A DNA stretch of 51,914 nt from Candidatus Poribacteria bacterium (GTDB taxonomy: Bacteria > Poribacteria > WGA-4E > WGA-3G): assembly GCA_022828145.1 (NCBI GenBank), contig JAJEJA010000056.1, positions 1 to 51,914 on the forward strand, read 5' to 3'. The translations under genes were made by a program, and so were the position numbers. Shown here in pieces: positions 41,074 to 50,789 of the stretch (its first letter is position 1; each line of letters starts with the position of its first letter). Below the pieces are notes generated by a model. It worked only from the letters and a program-made list of their open reading frames with translations, searched no databases and was not told where the DNA came from.

Positions 41074-42489
41074 ATGACACCAAGTGAGGTGGTTGCACTT
41101 GCAAAAGCACAAAATGTTAAAATAGTTGACCTTAAATTCATGGACCTACCGGGGATGTGGCAACACTTCTCTATTATGGTTGATGAATTGAGTGAAGACT
41201 TGTTTACTGAGGGAATCGGTTTTGATGGATCAAGCATACGAGGTTTTCAAGCCATCAATGAGAGTGATATGCTACTCTTCCCTGATCCCGCAACGGCACT
41301 GGTTGATCCTGTTTGCAAGATACCAACATTAAGTATTACATGTAATATTAAAGACCCGATTACGTTGGAGAATTACACACGCGATGTCCGACACATTGCA
41401 CAGAAAGCAGAAGCTTATCTACAGTCAACAGGAATCGCTGACACGAGTTTCTGGGGACCCGAAGCAGAATTCTATCTGCTGAACGACATCCGATATGGAC
41501 AGAATCAACATTCCGGCTTCTATTTTGTTGATTCCGTTGAAGGTAGTTGGAATTCCGGTAAGGAAGAAAATCCAAACCTCGGATATAAACCGCGATATAA
41601 AGAAGGATATTTCCCAGTTCCACCCTCAGATACGCTTCAAGACATCCGTTCTGAAATCTGTTTGAAGTTAATTGAATCTGGAGTTGATGTTGAAGTTCAC
41701 CATCACGAAGTTGGTACTGCTGGACAGGGTGAAATTGACATCCGTTTTGATACACTTACCACTGTCGCTGACAAGATAGCTCTGTATAAGTATATCGTAA
41801 AGAATGTTGCGCGTTCACACAATTTAGTAGCGACTTTTATGCCTAAACCCTTGTTCCAAGATAACGGTTCTGGCATGCACGTACACCAAAGTTTTTGGAA
41901 AGATGGAAAGAACATCTTCTTTGATCCGCAAGGATATTCACTTTTGAGTGAAACAGCCCTTTATTATATCGGTGGCTTGCTCAAACATGCCCGTTCGCTT
42001 TGTGCCATAATCGCACCCACCACGAATTCTTACAAGCGACTTGTTCCGGGTTATGAAGCTCCTGTAAACATCGCTTATTCTCAAAGAAACCGAAGCGCGT
42101 GTGTCAGAATTCCGGTCTATTCTAAGAGTGAAAAGGCGAAACGTGTCGAATTCCGCACACCGGATCCATCGTGTAACCCATATCTCGCGTTCAGTGCGTT
42201 GCTCATGGCTGGTCTTGACGGTATTCAGAACCGAATCCATCCAGGAGACCCCTTGGATAAAGACCTTTACGACCTTGAACCAGAAGAACTGGATGAGATT
42301 GAATCCACACCAGCTTCCCTTGGAGACGCACTTGATGCACTTGAAGATGACCACGAATATCTTCTCAAAGGTGATGTGTTTACTGAAGATGTGATTGATG
42401 TCTGGCTTGAATACAAACGTGAAAACGAGGTAGATGCAGTTAATATGCGTCCACATCCGTATGAGTTCTTCCTCTATCACGATATATAG
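41074..42489 (+). CDS. glnA: glutamine synthetase type I
   Basis: A 471-residue GS I, which makes glutamine from glutamate, ammonia and ATP as a dodecamer. F-D-G-S-S-I-R-G-F near the N-terminus, the metal and ATP-site blocks (H-H-E-V-G-T-A-G-Q-G-E-I; N-G-S-G-M-H-V-H-Q-S), and the adenylylation loop with its tyrosine (D-K-D-L-Y-D-L) are present. The tyrosine marks the beta subtype, inactivated by GlnE. The start follows AGGAGG. A PII gene follows after 97 bases. Confidence 0.97.
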   Translation: MTPSEVVALAKAQNVKIVDLKFMDLPGMWQHFSIMVDELSEDLFTEGIGFDGSSIRGFQAINESDMLLFPDPATALVDPVCKIPTLSITCNIKDPITLENYTRDVRHIAQKAEAYLQSTGIADTSFWGPEAEFYLLNDIRYGQNQHSGFYFVDSVEGSWNSGKEENPNLGYKPRYKEGYFPVPPSDTLQDIRSEICLKLIESGVDVEVHHHEVGTAGQGEIDIRFDTLTTVADKIALYKYIVKNVARSHNLVATFMPKPLFQDNGSGMHVHQSFWKDGKNIFFDPQGYSLLSETALYYIGGLLKHARSLCAIIAPTTNSYKRLVPGYEAPVNIAYSQRNRSACVRIPVYSKSEKAKRVEFRTPDPSCNPYLAFSALLMAGLDGIQNRIHPGDPLDKDLYDLEPEELDEIESTPASLGDALDALEDDHEYLLKGDVFTEDVIDVWLEYKRENEVDAVNMRPHPYEFFLYHDI

Positions 42490-42568
42490 AAGCTATCCAC
42501 AATGTCTTTTATGAAACCTTACGGCGAATCTCTGTATCCGCCAAGACAACCCTATCCAATTTGCGTAG

Positions 42569-42925
<357 letters not shown>

Positions 42926-42955
42926 GTATATTGCTGTAAAACATAGCGTTAATTG

Positions 42956-42992
42956 AGTAAGGACAGGTAATTATACTTGTCCTTACTTTTTT
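42956..42992 (+). terminator. intrinsic terminator after glnB
   Basis: AGTAAGGACA (42956-42965) pairs with TGTCCTTACT (42978-42987) around a short loop and is followed by a run of T to 42992. It closes the glnA-glnB operon. Confidence 0.85.
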
Positions 42993-43067
42993 ACTTCTCT
43001 TACGTTATCAGATTTTCGATTACGTTTGGAATTCGGAGTTGATACGTTAAAAGACAAGAAATTAACC

Positions 43068-43096
43068 TTGACAAAATCCTTTAGATAGATTAAACT
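43068..43096 (+). promoter_or_regulatory. sigma70-type promoter of the rimP-nusA-infB operon
   Basis: A perfect TTGACA (43068-43073), 17 bases, TAAACT (43091-43096). The rimP start codon is about 290 bases downstream, so the transcript has a long leader. No other gene is found between. Confidence 0.65.
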
Positions 43097-43263
43097 ATAT
43101 TAATATTTCACGTCTTATAATGACAACCTTTTAAATTAGGACTTATGCGGTGATGTTATTAAGTTTCGCTAAACACATAAGTGTGAATCTTAAATTTGAC
43201 TTGATTCCCAACAAGGAAAGCAGTAACATGCAAATATAAAGGTTTGATAGTCAAAGTTAGAAT

Positions 43264-43373
43264 GCTGCTGATACAGTAGTAAAAGCAGTGGTCTGTTTCC
43301 ACTTACGGGAATTGGCAAACTGCTATTGAAAAACCGCGAGGACTCGCTACAACCGAGAACAATCGCGTTTTTT
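43264..43373 (+). promoter_or_regulatory. attenuator-like leader before rimP
   Basis: AGCAGT (43284-43289) can pair either with the upstream GCTGCT (43264-43269) or with the downstream ACTGCT (43319-43324). Then comes a terminator-shaped hairpin: CGCGA (43335-43339) with TCGCG (43363-43367), inner CTCG/CGAG (43343-43346, 43353-43356), and T6 (43368-43373). Mutually exclusive pairings ahead of a terminator suggest transcription attenuation. NusA is known to control its own operon by leader termination in Bacillus subtilis, so feedback by NusA is plausible. Confidence 0.5.
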
Positions 43374-43391
43374 ATTTATATAGGAAAAAAA

Positions 43392-43853
43392 GTGATCAAG
43401 GGGATAGAAACTAAAGTTACAGAACTGTTAGAAACCTTTCTTCAAACAGAAGGATATGAATTAGTAGACGTAGAAACAGCAGGAGGCAACAGAAACAGAA
43501 CACTCAGACTGTTGATACATAAAGATGGTGGCTTAACCGTTTACGACTGTAAATATCTTGACCAAGCAGTTCGTCCAATCTTGGAGGTACATCAACTATT
43601 AACCGAATATAAACAGTTAGAAATTGCTTCACCCGGTCTTGACCGTCCCTTGAAAACAGAAGCAGACTTCAAGAGAAATCTTGGTAGAAACGTTCAGATT
43701 CAGACCACTTCAAAAAACGGTCAGATGAGTGAAGTAGAAGGAAATATAACAGATGTCGTTGATAGCCATGTTGTTTTGGAAGAAACAAACGGTCAAACTG
43801 TGCAAATTAAAATCTCAGATATTCATAAAGGGCACATTCAACTGGTCTGGTGA
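43392..43853 (+). CDS. rimP: ribosome maturation factor RimP
   Basis: A 153-residue RimP, needed for 30S maturation. E-G-Y-E-L-V-D-V-E ... L-R-L-L-I-H-K-D-G-G is the N-terminal domain, and E-I-A-S-P-G-L-D-R-P-L-K the family signature. A TTG at 43326 would put the start before the terminator-like hairpin; the GTG at 43392 with AGGA eight bases upstream fits the family's start (I-K-G-I-E-T-K-V). It is the first gene of the operon. Confidence 0.9.
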   Translation: MIKGIETKVTELLETFLQTEGYELVDVETAGGNRNRTLRLLIHKDGGLTVYDCKYLDQAVRPILEVHQLLTEYKQLEIASPGLDRPLKTEADFKRNLGRNVQIQTTSKNGQMSEVEGNITDVVDSHVVLEETNGQTVQIKISDIHKGHIQLVW

Positions 43854-43899
43854 TCAGAAGACACACAATGATTAATATGTGTCATCAAGCAGGAGAAAT

Positions 43900-45138
43900 A
43901 TGAAACATAAAACAGAAGAAAAAAGAGAAAGTCTACAAAACTCTATTCGACAGATGATGGGACATACCGATCTGCCTGAGGATGTTTTTGTCAAAGCAAT
44001 AGAAGATGCTTTACGCGTAATTGCTCTAAGACATTACGGTCCAGAGGCGAAAGTAGCAATCGATATTCAACTTGAAGAAGAAAAAATAAAATGTACCGTC
44101 CCGAAGAGAGTTGTAAATATTATGCGGGATTTCTCTACTGAGATTCCTATTGAGGAAGCACAGAAACTTGAACCGGAAGCAAAAATCGGCGATACGGTTG
44201 AAGTAGAAATCAATCCTGAAGAATTCGGGCGAATCCAAGCACAATTGGGACGACAGATATTACTCGGAAAACTGAGGGAAGCTGAACGAGAACAGGTATA
44301 CAATGAATTTGAAGGACGCGAAGGCGACATCGTCGTCGGCTACCTACAAAGATATGATGGCCCCAATGCAATCGTTGATTTAGAAAGAACAGATGTCTTA
44401 CGCGCAGAAGCTCTTTTACCGGCAAGTCAGATACCCCAAACGCATCGCTATAATAGAGGGGAAGCCATACGTTGTCTCATTTTAGACGTAAAAAACGAAG
44501 TCACAGGCGAACAGATCATCGTCTCAAGAACACACCCTGACCTTATCACGATGTTATGTGAACAGGAAATACCAGAGGTATTTGAAGGACAAGTAAGAGT
44601 CATGGCTGTCGCACGTGAACCCGGATACCGCGCAAAAGTCGCTGTCGTAGCAACCGAGGAAAGTATAGATGCAGTCGGCACATGCGTCGGGGTCAGAGGA
44701 AATCGCGTACGGGCTATGGTACAGGAACTCAGAAATGAAAAAATTGATTTCGTAGATTGGAACGAAGACCCGACAGTCTATATAACCAATTCTCTAAAAC
44801 CAGCAAAACAGATACGTAGAGTTGAACTAAACGAAGAAAACATGAGCGCGATCGTCGTTGTCGCTGATGATGAATTATCACTCGCTATTGGAAGAAGAGG
44901 GCAGAACGCAAGGCTTGTAGCAAAATTGACCGGATGGAACATAGACATTAAAAGCGAAACTGAAGCACCCGCAACATTAGATAATATCTTCAAAAACGAT
45001 GACGATGATACACCTGAGGATAACGAAGAAGATACCACAGACGCAGATACAAATCATATAGAGGAAAAAGTTCAGACTGAAGCCGATACAAACATTGAAG
45101 TTAATGCGGACCCGTCTGATGAAACTGACGATAGTTAA
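43900..45138 (+). CDS. nusA: transcription termination/antitermination factor NusA
   Basis: A 412-residue NusA: N-terminal RNA-polymerase-binding domain, S1 domain (R-E-G-D-I-V-V-G-Y-L-Q-R-Y), and two KH domains (G-V-R-G-N-R-V-R-A-M; A-I-G-R-R-G-Q-N-A-R-L-A with V before A). It lacks the acidic C-terminal repeats of E. coli NusA; instead the last 60 residues are a low-complexity D, E and T-rich tail. AGGAG at 43891 decides for ATG 43900. Confidence 0.95.
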   Translation: MKHKTEEKRESLQNSIRQMMGHTDLPEDVFVKAIEDALRVIALRHYGPEAKVAIDIQLEEEKIKCTVPKRVVNIMRDFSTEIPIEEAQKLEPEAKIGDTVEVEINPEEFGRIQAQLGRQILLGKLREAEREQVYNEFEGREGDIVVGYLQRYDGPNAIVDLERTDVLRAEALLPASQIPQTHRYNRGEAIRCLILDVKNEVTGEQIIVSRTHPDLITMLCEQEIPEVFEGQVRVMAVAREPGYRAKVAVVATEESIDAVGTCVGVRGNRVRAMVQELRNEKIDFVDWNEDPTVYITNSLKPAKQIRRVELNEENMSAIVVVADDELSLAIGRRGQNARLVAKLTGWNIDIKSETEAPATLDNIFKNDDDDTPEDNEEDTTDADTNHIEEKVQTEADTNIEVNADPSDETDDS

Positions 45139-45164
45139 GGGAGTATCCACACACCGTGTGTAAG

Positions 45165-45189
45165 GTAGTAGGCACACGCCGTGTGCCGT
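45165..45189 (+). repeat. GTAGTA-type palindromic element, CGCC-loop variant
   Basis: GTAGTA followed by GGCACAC, GCC, GTGTGCC, GT. It keeps the GTAGTA flank and GGCAC/GTGCC outer stem of the CTCCG-loop family but has another centre. It lies between nusA and rnpM inside the operon. A degenerate copy is at 40087-40110. Confidence 0.8.
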
Positions 45190-45247
45190 AATAGATCAAA
45201 CCAAAATTCTACAGACCATAACGGCAAACAACGGTGTCAATATACCA

Positions 45248-45529
45248 ATGCAAAAAACCAAAACACCCATTCGCACTTGTATTGGGTGTAGAAGTAAATT
45301 TCCACAGAAAACACTAATCCGTTTTGTGTGTAACGCAGGTCAAATACTTGAAATTGAAGGATCAAAAAAACTCCCCGGAAGGAGTGCATATCTTTGTCAT
45401 TCAAAGTCTTGTATTGACAACGCCTTTAAGACACCTAAGCGGATAAACGCACTGCTACAAGTGCAACTGTCGAAATCGGCCATCTCCGAATTTCAACAGA
45501 CACTTATTGAAAAGGAGAATCACCGATGA
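45248..45529 (+). CDS. rnpM: YlxR-family RNase P modulator RnpM
   Basis: A 93-residue YlxR protein: R-T-C-I-G-C-R-S-K-F at the start, L-I-R-F-V, then L-P-G-R-S-A-Y-L-C and a late Cys and A-F. These match the family between nusA and infB in many genomes. Members bind RNA, and RnpM inhibits RNase P in B. subtilis. The stop overlaps the infB start by four bases. Confidence 0.92.
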   Translation: MQKTKTPIRTCIGCRSKFPQKTLIRFVCNAGQILEIEGSKKLPGRSAYLCHSKSCIDNAFKTPKRINALLQVQLSKSAISEFQQTLIEKENHR

Positions 45530-47646
45530 AAAAAAAGAAACAGCAAACTAAAACAACGCCAAGTCAAAATGTAAGAGTCTACGAATTAGCTAAGCGACAT
45601 GATATGAGTAGCAAGGAACTAATATCCTTTCTCAACGACTTAGGGGTTGCAATTTCAAACCATATGAGCACGTTAGACCCAGAAACTATTATGCTGGTCG
45701 AATCCGAACTAAGTCCAGAGGAAGATATTATTAAAGAAAAAGAAAAAGGAACCACAGAAAGAAAAACTCAAGAACAGAAACCGGACCCAGAACAGAAATC
45801 CAAAGATACAATCCAGACAAGAGACGAAACAATTTCACAAGAAGATTTCGCTCCAGATGATGATGATACAACTGCCGATGAAGATACAACTGATGATGGC
45901 ACTTTGAAAATTCAAGAAGGAACAACCGTCGGAGAGCTCGCCTCCTTGCTCGGGCTGCAGCCTACACAGATGATTATGCAGCTGATGAAACTGAAAATAA
46001 TGGCATCCATTAATCAGAGCTTGGATTACCAAACATTGTTAGTCTTAGGTGAACAGTTTGACTTTAATGTAGTCAAAGAAAAAACACTTGAAGAGGAACT
46101 CTTGTTAAATGAGGAGGATCCGCCAGAATCATTGGTGCCGCGTTCTCCCGTTATCACGATTATGGGGCACGTTGACCACGGGAAAACATCGCTTTTGGAC
46201 TCTATCCGAGAATCAAACGTTAGTGAATCCGAAGAGGGCAACATTACACAGCACATCGGCGCATATCACGTTGAATTAGAAAATGGAAACATCGTGTTTC
46301 TGGACACGCCAGGACACGCAGCATTCACTGCAATGCGAGCACGTGGGGCAGATGCTACTGACATCGTTGTCCTAATCGTCGCTGCTGATGACGGCGTAAT
46401 GCCACAAACTATAGAGGCAATAAGTCACGCAAAGGCTGCGAAAGTGCCTATCGTTGTCGCAATTAACAAAATGGATGTTCCCGGGGCACGGCCAGACTAT
46501 GTCAAACAGCAGCTGGTTGAGAATGAACTTGTTCCAGAGGATTGGGGTGGTCAAACGATCTGTGTAGAGATATCCGCTATAGAAGGCACAGGAATCGACC
46601 TATTGCTGGAAATGCTCCTGTTAGAAGCAGCATTATTGGAATTAAAGGCAAATCCATATAAACTTGCACGCGGGGTCGTTATTGAGGCACAAGTAGACAA
46701 AGAACGCGGACCCGTCGCAACCGTTTTGGTACAAAGCGGTACGCTTAGAGTCGGAGATTCCTTCGTTTCTGGGCGTTACTCCGGAAGAGTTAGAGCCATG
46801 ATGAGTGATGATGGAAAGCGGATTAAGGAAGCCGGACCATCAACACCTGTCGTCACCCTCGGTTTTACAGGTGTACCGGAAGCAGGCGACATCTTCTATG
46901 CTCTGGAATCTGAAAAAGATGCACGGGCTATCAGTGAGGAACGACAAGACCAATACAGAATTTCAAAACTCGGTGCACATAGTCACGTTAGCCTAGACGA
47001 CCTATTCCAACAGATTCAGGAAGGAGAAATAAAGGAGCTAAATGTTATCATAAAAGGTGATGTTCAAGGCTCTGTACAAGCCATTTCTGAATCATTACTA
47101 AAACTCAGTACAACAGAAGTTAAAATAAACATCATTCACGAAGCAACAGGGGGTATTACTGAAACTGACATTCTACTTGCATCCGCCTCTGATGCTATCG
47201 TCATCGGATTCAACGTGCATCCAACAACAGAAGCTGTACAAGCCACAGAAGCTGAAGGGATTGATGTCCGCACCTATACTGTGATTTACGATATACTCTC
47301 TGATATACGTTCAGCGATGGAAGGTTTATTAGAACCAGAAGTCAAGGAAGTAATCATTGGACGCGCAGAAGTCAGAGAAATATTCAAGGCACCACGCATC
47401 GGATCAGTTGCTGGGAGTTATGTCAACTGGGGACGGATTACATTCAACCAACCCTTACGGGTGCTACGAGATAACCGCATGATCTACGAAGGAAAGGTCG
47501 ACTCACTCAGACGTTTTAAAGATAACGTGAATGAAGTACAAGCGAATTATGAATGCGGAATCGGTATCGACGAATTTGACGACATTAAAGTTGGAGATGT
47601 ATTGGAATGTTTCGTGCATGAACACGTAGCGAGAACACTTCAATAG
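45526..47646 (+). CDS. infB: translation initiation factor IF-2
   Basis: A 706-residue IF-2 that places fMet-tRNA on the 30S subunit. An N-terminal IF2_N helix set ([10 protein letters not shown]), an acidic linker, a second IF2_N-like unit ([10 protein letters not shown]), then the GTPase ([20 protein letters not shown]), and domains II-IV. The linker is short, so the protein is smaller than E. coli IF-2. It overlaps rnpM (ATGA). Confidence 0.96.
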   Translation: MKKKKQQTKTTPSQNVRVYELAKRHDMSSKELISFLNDLGVAISNHMSTLDPETIMLVESELSPEEDIIKEKEKGTTERKTQEQKPDPEQKSKDTIQTRDETISQEDFAPDDDDTTADEDTTDDGTLKIQEGTTVGELASLLGLQPTQMIMQLMKLKIMASINQSLDYQTLLVLGEQFDFNVVKEKTLEEELLLNEEDPPESLVPRSPVITIMGHVDHGKTSLLDSIRESNVSESEEGNITQHIGAYHVELENGNIVFLDTPGHAAFTAMRARGADATDIVVLIVAADDGVMPQTIEAISHAKAAKVPIVVAINKMDVPGARPDYVKQQLVENELVPEDWGGQTICVEISAIEGTGIDLLLEMLLLEAALLELKANPYKLARGVVIEAQVDKERGPVATVLVQSGTLRVGDSFVSGRYSGRVRAMMSDDGKRIKEAGPSTPVVTLGFTGVPEAGDIFYALESEKDARAISEERQDQYRISKLGAHSHVSLDDLFQQIQEGEIKELNVIIKGDVQGSVQAISESLLKLSTTEVKINIIHEATGGITETDILLASASDAIVIGFNVHPTTEAVQATEAEGIDVRTYTVIYDILSDIRSAMEGLLEPEVKEVIIGRAEVREIFKAPRIGSVAGSYVNWGRITFNQPLRVLRDNRMIYEGKVDSLRRFKDNVNEVQANYECGIGIDEFDDIKVGDVLECFVHEHVARTLQ

Positions 47647-47880
47647 AACTTCTAAGCCATACTTATTTACATCTAAAATCTTCCTTTTATCGTATCTTAA
47701 AGATAATTTCAGGCGTTGTTAAGATAAATCATTTATGTTAACAATAAATGTCTTAATGGAAGATGCGATTGTGCATAAAAACAGATCCATTTCCCTACTC
47801 TCTTAGATCAAACGCAACGTGGCAGGTGAACAAGAATTAACTTACATTCTATAAAGTCTTAATAAAATTGCAAAATAGAA

Positions 47881-48165
47881 ATGCATATTGGTGTCTGCAA
47901 AGTTAAATTATATCTACCGGAGAGTCGTTCCTTAAAGGATAAACGGCGGGTTATCAAGAGTATTATCACGCGGCTCAGAAATAAATTTAATATCGCTATT
48001 GCCGAAATTGAGGCACAGGATATGCATCAATCCGCTATTTTAGCAGCAGTTTCTGTTGCAAATGAACAGAAGTTTGTAAGTCAGATCATCGCAAAAAGCG
48101 TTAGATTTATTGAAGAAAATACATCGGTAGTATTGCTTGATTACGAGACAGAGTTTTTTTTCTAA
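47881..48165 (+). CDS. ylxP: DUF503 protein YlxP
   Basis: A 94-residue DUF503 protein, often found between infB and rbfA. V-C-K-V-K-L-Y-L-P-E-S-R-S-L-K-D-K-R-R-V-I-K-S is the conserved N-terminal part and I-A-E-I-E-A-Q-D the next block. Function is unsettled but linked to ribosome assembly or RNA by its context. A 234-base AT-rich gap with an imperfect hairpin (CATTTAT/ATAAATG) separates it from infB, and no ribosome site is evident. Confidence 0.88.
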   Translation: MHIGVCKVKLYLPESRSLKDKRRVIKSIITRLRNKFNIAIAEIEAQDMHQSAILAAVSVANEQKFVSQIIAKSVRFIEENTSVVLLDYETEFFF

Positions 48166-48307
48166 CAAGAACGGCACCATAGTATACGAAACATTTACAA
48201 AGCTGTCAATATATTGTATACAAAATAACAGGATATAAGGTTGGAACATTACAGACAACAGTTATAAGGGGATGTAATTTCAACCGAAATTGGAAGGATC
48301 AACGAGC

Positions 48308-48688
48308 ATGTTAGAGAATAGAAGACAGGATAGAGTCGGTGCACTTATTCAAAGAGAATTGAGTGAGATCATTCATCGTGTTGTAAAAGATCCGCGTATC
48401 GCCTTTTGTACCATCACACATGTTGACGTGTCCTCAGACCTAAAATATGTTGATGTGAACGTAAGCGTCATCGGTAATATTGAAGACAAAGAAGATACAC
48501 TCGTTGGATTGAAGAGTGCCTCAGGCTTCATCAGACGTGAAATCAGCCGTCGGTTAGCACTGAGATATTCACCAGAACTCCGTTTTAATTTAGACGATTC
48601 CGTGGATCATCTCATGAAAATTGATGGACTCCTCAAACAGATTGAGGATGAAGATGTGTCGAAAACTACCGTTCAAGAAATAAGTTAG
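48308..48688 (+). CDS. rbfA: 30S ribosome-binding factor A
   Basis: A 126-residue KH-like protein that helps mature the 16S rRNA 5' end. R-Q-D-R-V-G-A-L-I-Q-R-E-L-S-E-I-I is the standard first helix; K-Y-V-D-V-N-V-S-V and L-R-F-N-L-D-D-S follow. AAGGATCAACGAGC before ATG 48308 is preferred over a TTG at 48290. The stop codon abuts the nrnA start. Confidence 0.93.
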   Translation: MLENRRQDRVGALIQRELSEIIHRVVKDPRIAFCTITHVDVSSDLKYVDVNVSVIGNIEDKEDTLVGLKSASGFIRREISRRLALRYSPELRFNLDDSVDHLMKIDGLLKQIEDEDVSKTTVQEIS

Positions 48689-49663
48689 ATGGATAGCTTT
48701 CGCGCACTCCTTACGCTTTTTCAACGACACGAAAGGTTTGCACTTTCTACACACGTCAATCCAGATGGAGACGCTATCGGATCGGAATTAGCGTTATCAA
48801 TATTTCTCAGCAAATTAGGTAAAACTGTAAGGTTATTTAATACTGATCCGGTCCCAAAAAAGTATCAGTTTCTACCACACTGGGAAAACATAGAAAATGC
48901 ACAAGCATCTGTAAACTTTCGTCCGGATGTATTTGTAATCTTAGACGCGAGTTCACGAGAACGTATAGGACCTTTCTTGAATAGTAGATTAGTAGCAAAA
49001 CACGCTGTCGTAAATATTGACCACCACATTACGGCGGAAACTTTTGGAGACTACAATATTATTCTACCTTATGTGTCATCTACATCTGAAATCATCTACA
49101 ACTTTATCAAAACCACTCATATTGCAATTGATGAGGAAATTGCTGTATGTTTATACACCGGTCTAATGTTTGATACCGGTTGTTTTCGATATAGCAATGC
49201 GACGTCTGAAACACACCGCATTGCCGCAGACTTAATAGAGATAGGTGACTTTGCCCCAGATGAAGTTTACAGCAATGTTTTTGAACATATCCCACTTGGG
49301 AAAATTCATTTATTGAACCATACTTTACGCACATTAAAACTCACGGATGATGGCAAAATCGCTACAATATTCATTACACAATCAATGTTAGATGAGACGA
49401 AAACGACATTGGACGATGTAGAAGGGTTTGTCAATCAGATCCAAGCGATAGAAACTGTTGATGTGGCGATCTGTGTTTGTGAACTACCCGACGGTAATTC
49501 AAAAGTGAGTCTACGCAGTCAAGGACAGGTTGATGTCGCCGCCCTTGCATCGGAATTCAATGGCGGTGGTCATGAACGTGCTTCAGGGTGCCGAATCAAC
49601 CGTCCCTATAACGACTCCATTAGGATGCTTGTTGAAAGCGCGAAAAATTATATAAAAGATTAG
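48689..49663 (+). CDS. nrnA: DHH-family oligoribonuclease/pAp phosphatase
   Basis: A 324-residue DHH/DHHA1 phosphoesterase of NrnA type, degrading nano-RNA and pAp. Metal motifs N-P-D-G-D-A-I-G-S, V-I-L-D-A-S, I-D-H-H and the RNA-binding G-G-G-H-E-R-A-S-G-C are complete. Its start directly follows the rbfA stop, which implies coupling. In many operons truB comes next; here ribF follows after 43 bases. Confidence 0.92.
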   Translation: MDSFRALLTLFQRHERFALSTHVNPDGDAIGSELALSIFLSKLGKTVRLFNTDPVPKKYQFLPHWENIENAQASVNFRPDVFVILDASSRERIGPFLNSRLVAKHAVVNIDHHITAETFGDYNIILPYVSSTSEIIYNFIKTTHIAIDEEIAVCLYTGLMFDTGCFRYSNATSETHRIAADLIEIGDFAPDEVYSNVFEHIPLGKIHLLNHTLRTLKLTDDGKIATIFITQSMLDETKTTLDDVEGFVNQIQAIETVDVAICVCELPDGNSKVSLRSQGQVDVAALASEFNGGGHERASGCRINRPYNDSIRMLVESAKNYIKD

Positions 49664-49706
49664 GAATACATAAAAGAAAAGGAATAATTGCTCATGGAGA
49701 AGAATT

Positions 49707-50648
49707 GTGAAAACTTATTATAATTTGGAGTCCATACCCAAATTAAACCAAGAATCAGTTGTTACGTTTGGTGTGTTTGATGGAATACATATTGGTCACA
49801 AAAAAGTTCTTGAAACTGTTCGTACCTGTGCGAAAACTGAGAATCTTACATCTGTTCTATTCGGGTTCTATCCACATCCTCTCACATTTCTTGCCCCCGA
49901 CAAGTGCCCGCCTGTATTAATGTGTTTACCAAAACGCGTGGAAATCCTTGAACAGATAGGGATAGACATAGCAATATTTGTGAACTTTAATGAACGCATT
50001 GCATCAATGTCACCACACACTTTCGTGGATACGATCTTATTAGATATGTGTCGAGCGAAACATGTGGTCGTTGGCTACGCATGTCAATTTGGAAAAGATA
50101 GGGAAGGCAATGCACAACTGTTAGAATCAATTGGAGAACAATCCCAGTTCGGTGTTACGGTGGTTCCACCCACGGAGTTGAACGGTTTACCGATTCATAG
50201 CACACGCATTCGGGAGGCAATCGCACGGGGCGACCTCGGTTTAGCATCACAGTTATTGGGCAGAACCTACTCATTGAGTGGTACTATTGTTCGCGGGGAC
50301 GGTAGAGGAAGGCAACTCGGTTTCCCAACTGCCAATATTGAGACAGGTGAACAACTCTGTCCACCGAATGGTGTCTATGCCATTCGCGCAAGATTGGACG
50401 AACGGTGGTTAGATGGTGTGTTGAATATCGGAATCCGACCTACCTTTAATGGAACCAAATTTCAGGTCGAAAGTCACCTATTCAATTTTGATGAGATGAT
50501 TTATGGTGAAACTATTGAAGTGTTCTTTATACAGAAAATCCGAAGTGAACGGAAATTCTCTGATATGAACGCACTTGTCAAACAGATAAATAGAGATATC
50601 ACCGCGGCAAATGAGATACTTACACAGCAGCCGAACACACTACTATAA
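49707..50648 (+). CDS. ribF: bifunctional riboflavin kinase/FAD synthetase
   Basis: A 313-residue enzyme making FMN and FAD. The N-terminal nucleotidyltransferase domain has F-G-V-F-D-G-I-H-I-G-H and H-S-T-R-I-R-E-A-I; the C-terminal kinase domain starts at G-T-I-V-R-G-D-G-R-G-R-Q-L-G-F-P-T-A-N. It starts with GTG behind a GGAG site. Its usual neighbours truB and rpsO are absent from the window. Confidence 0.95.
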   Translation: MKTYYNLESIPKLNQESVVTFGVFDGIHIGHKKVLETVRTCAKTENLTSVLFGFYPHPLTFLAPDKCPPVLMCLPKRVEILEQIGIDIAIFVNFNERIASMSPHTFVDTILLDMCRAKHVVVGYACQFGKDREGNAQLLESIGEQSQFGVTVVPPTELNGLPIHSTRIREAIARGDLGLASQLLGRTYSLSGTIVRGDGRGRQLGFPTANIETGEQLCPPNGVYAIRARLDERWLDGVLNIGIRPTFNGTKFQVESHLFNFDEMIYGETIEVFFIQKIRSERKFSDMNALVKQINRDITAANEILTQQPNTLL

Positions 50649-50747
50649 CGTGAGTTTGATAAATCAGATTTTCCCAGGTCGGTAGGTTCGGTTTCCTAAC
50701 CGAACTGCTATTCTCGGATCCGGTTCGGTTAGGAAACCGAACCTACC
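50647..50747 (+). repeat. MITE left end plus 25-bp inverted repeat after ribF
   Basis: AACGTGAGTTTGATAAAT (50647-50664) is the 18-base left end of the element behind atpH and overlaps the ribF stop codon. No matching right end is found. It is followed by a perfect inverted repeat of 25 bases (50681-50705 and 50723-50747; arms begin GGTAGGTTCGG) around a 17-base loop. Each arm is itself nearly palindromic (GTTCGGTT, TCCT, AACCGAAC). It may serve as a bidirectional terminator between convergent genes. Confidence 0.75.
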
Positions 50748-50789
50748 AGGGTGTGCTACATATTTCCAACTTTGAAAATACATCCAGCA

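Noticed and set aside
43104..43330. tRNA (metY-like) upstream of rimP as in E. coli
   Set aside because: No cloverleaf or CCA end could be fitted; the hairpins there look like leader structure.
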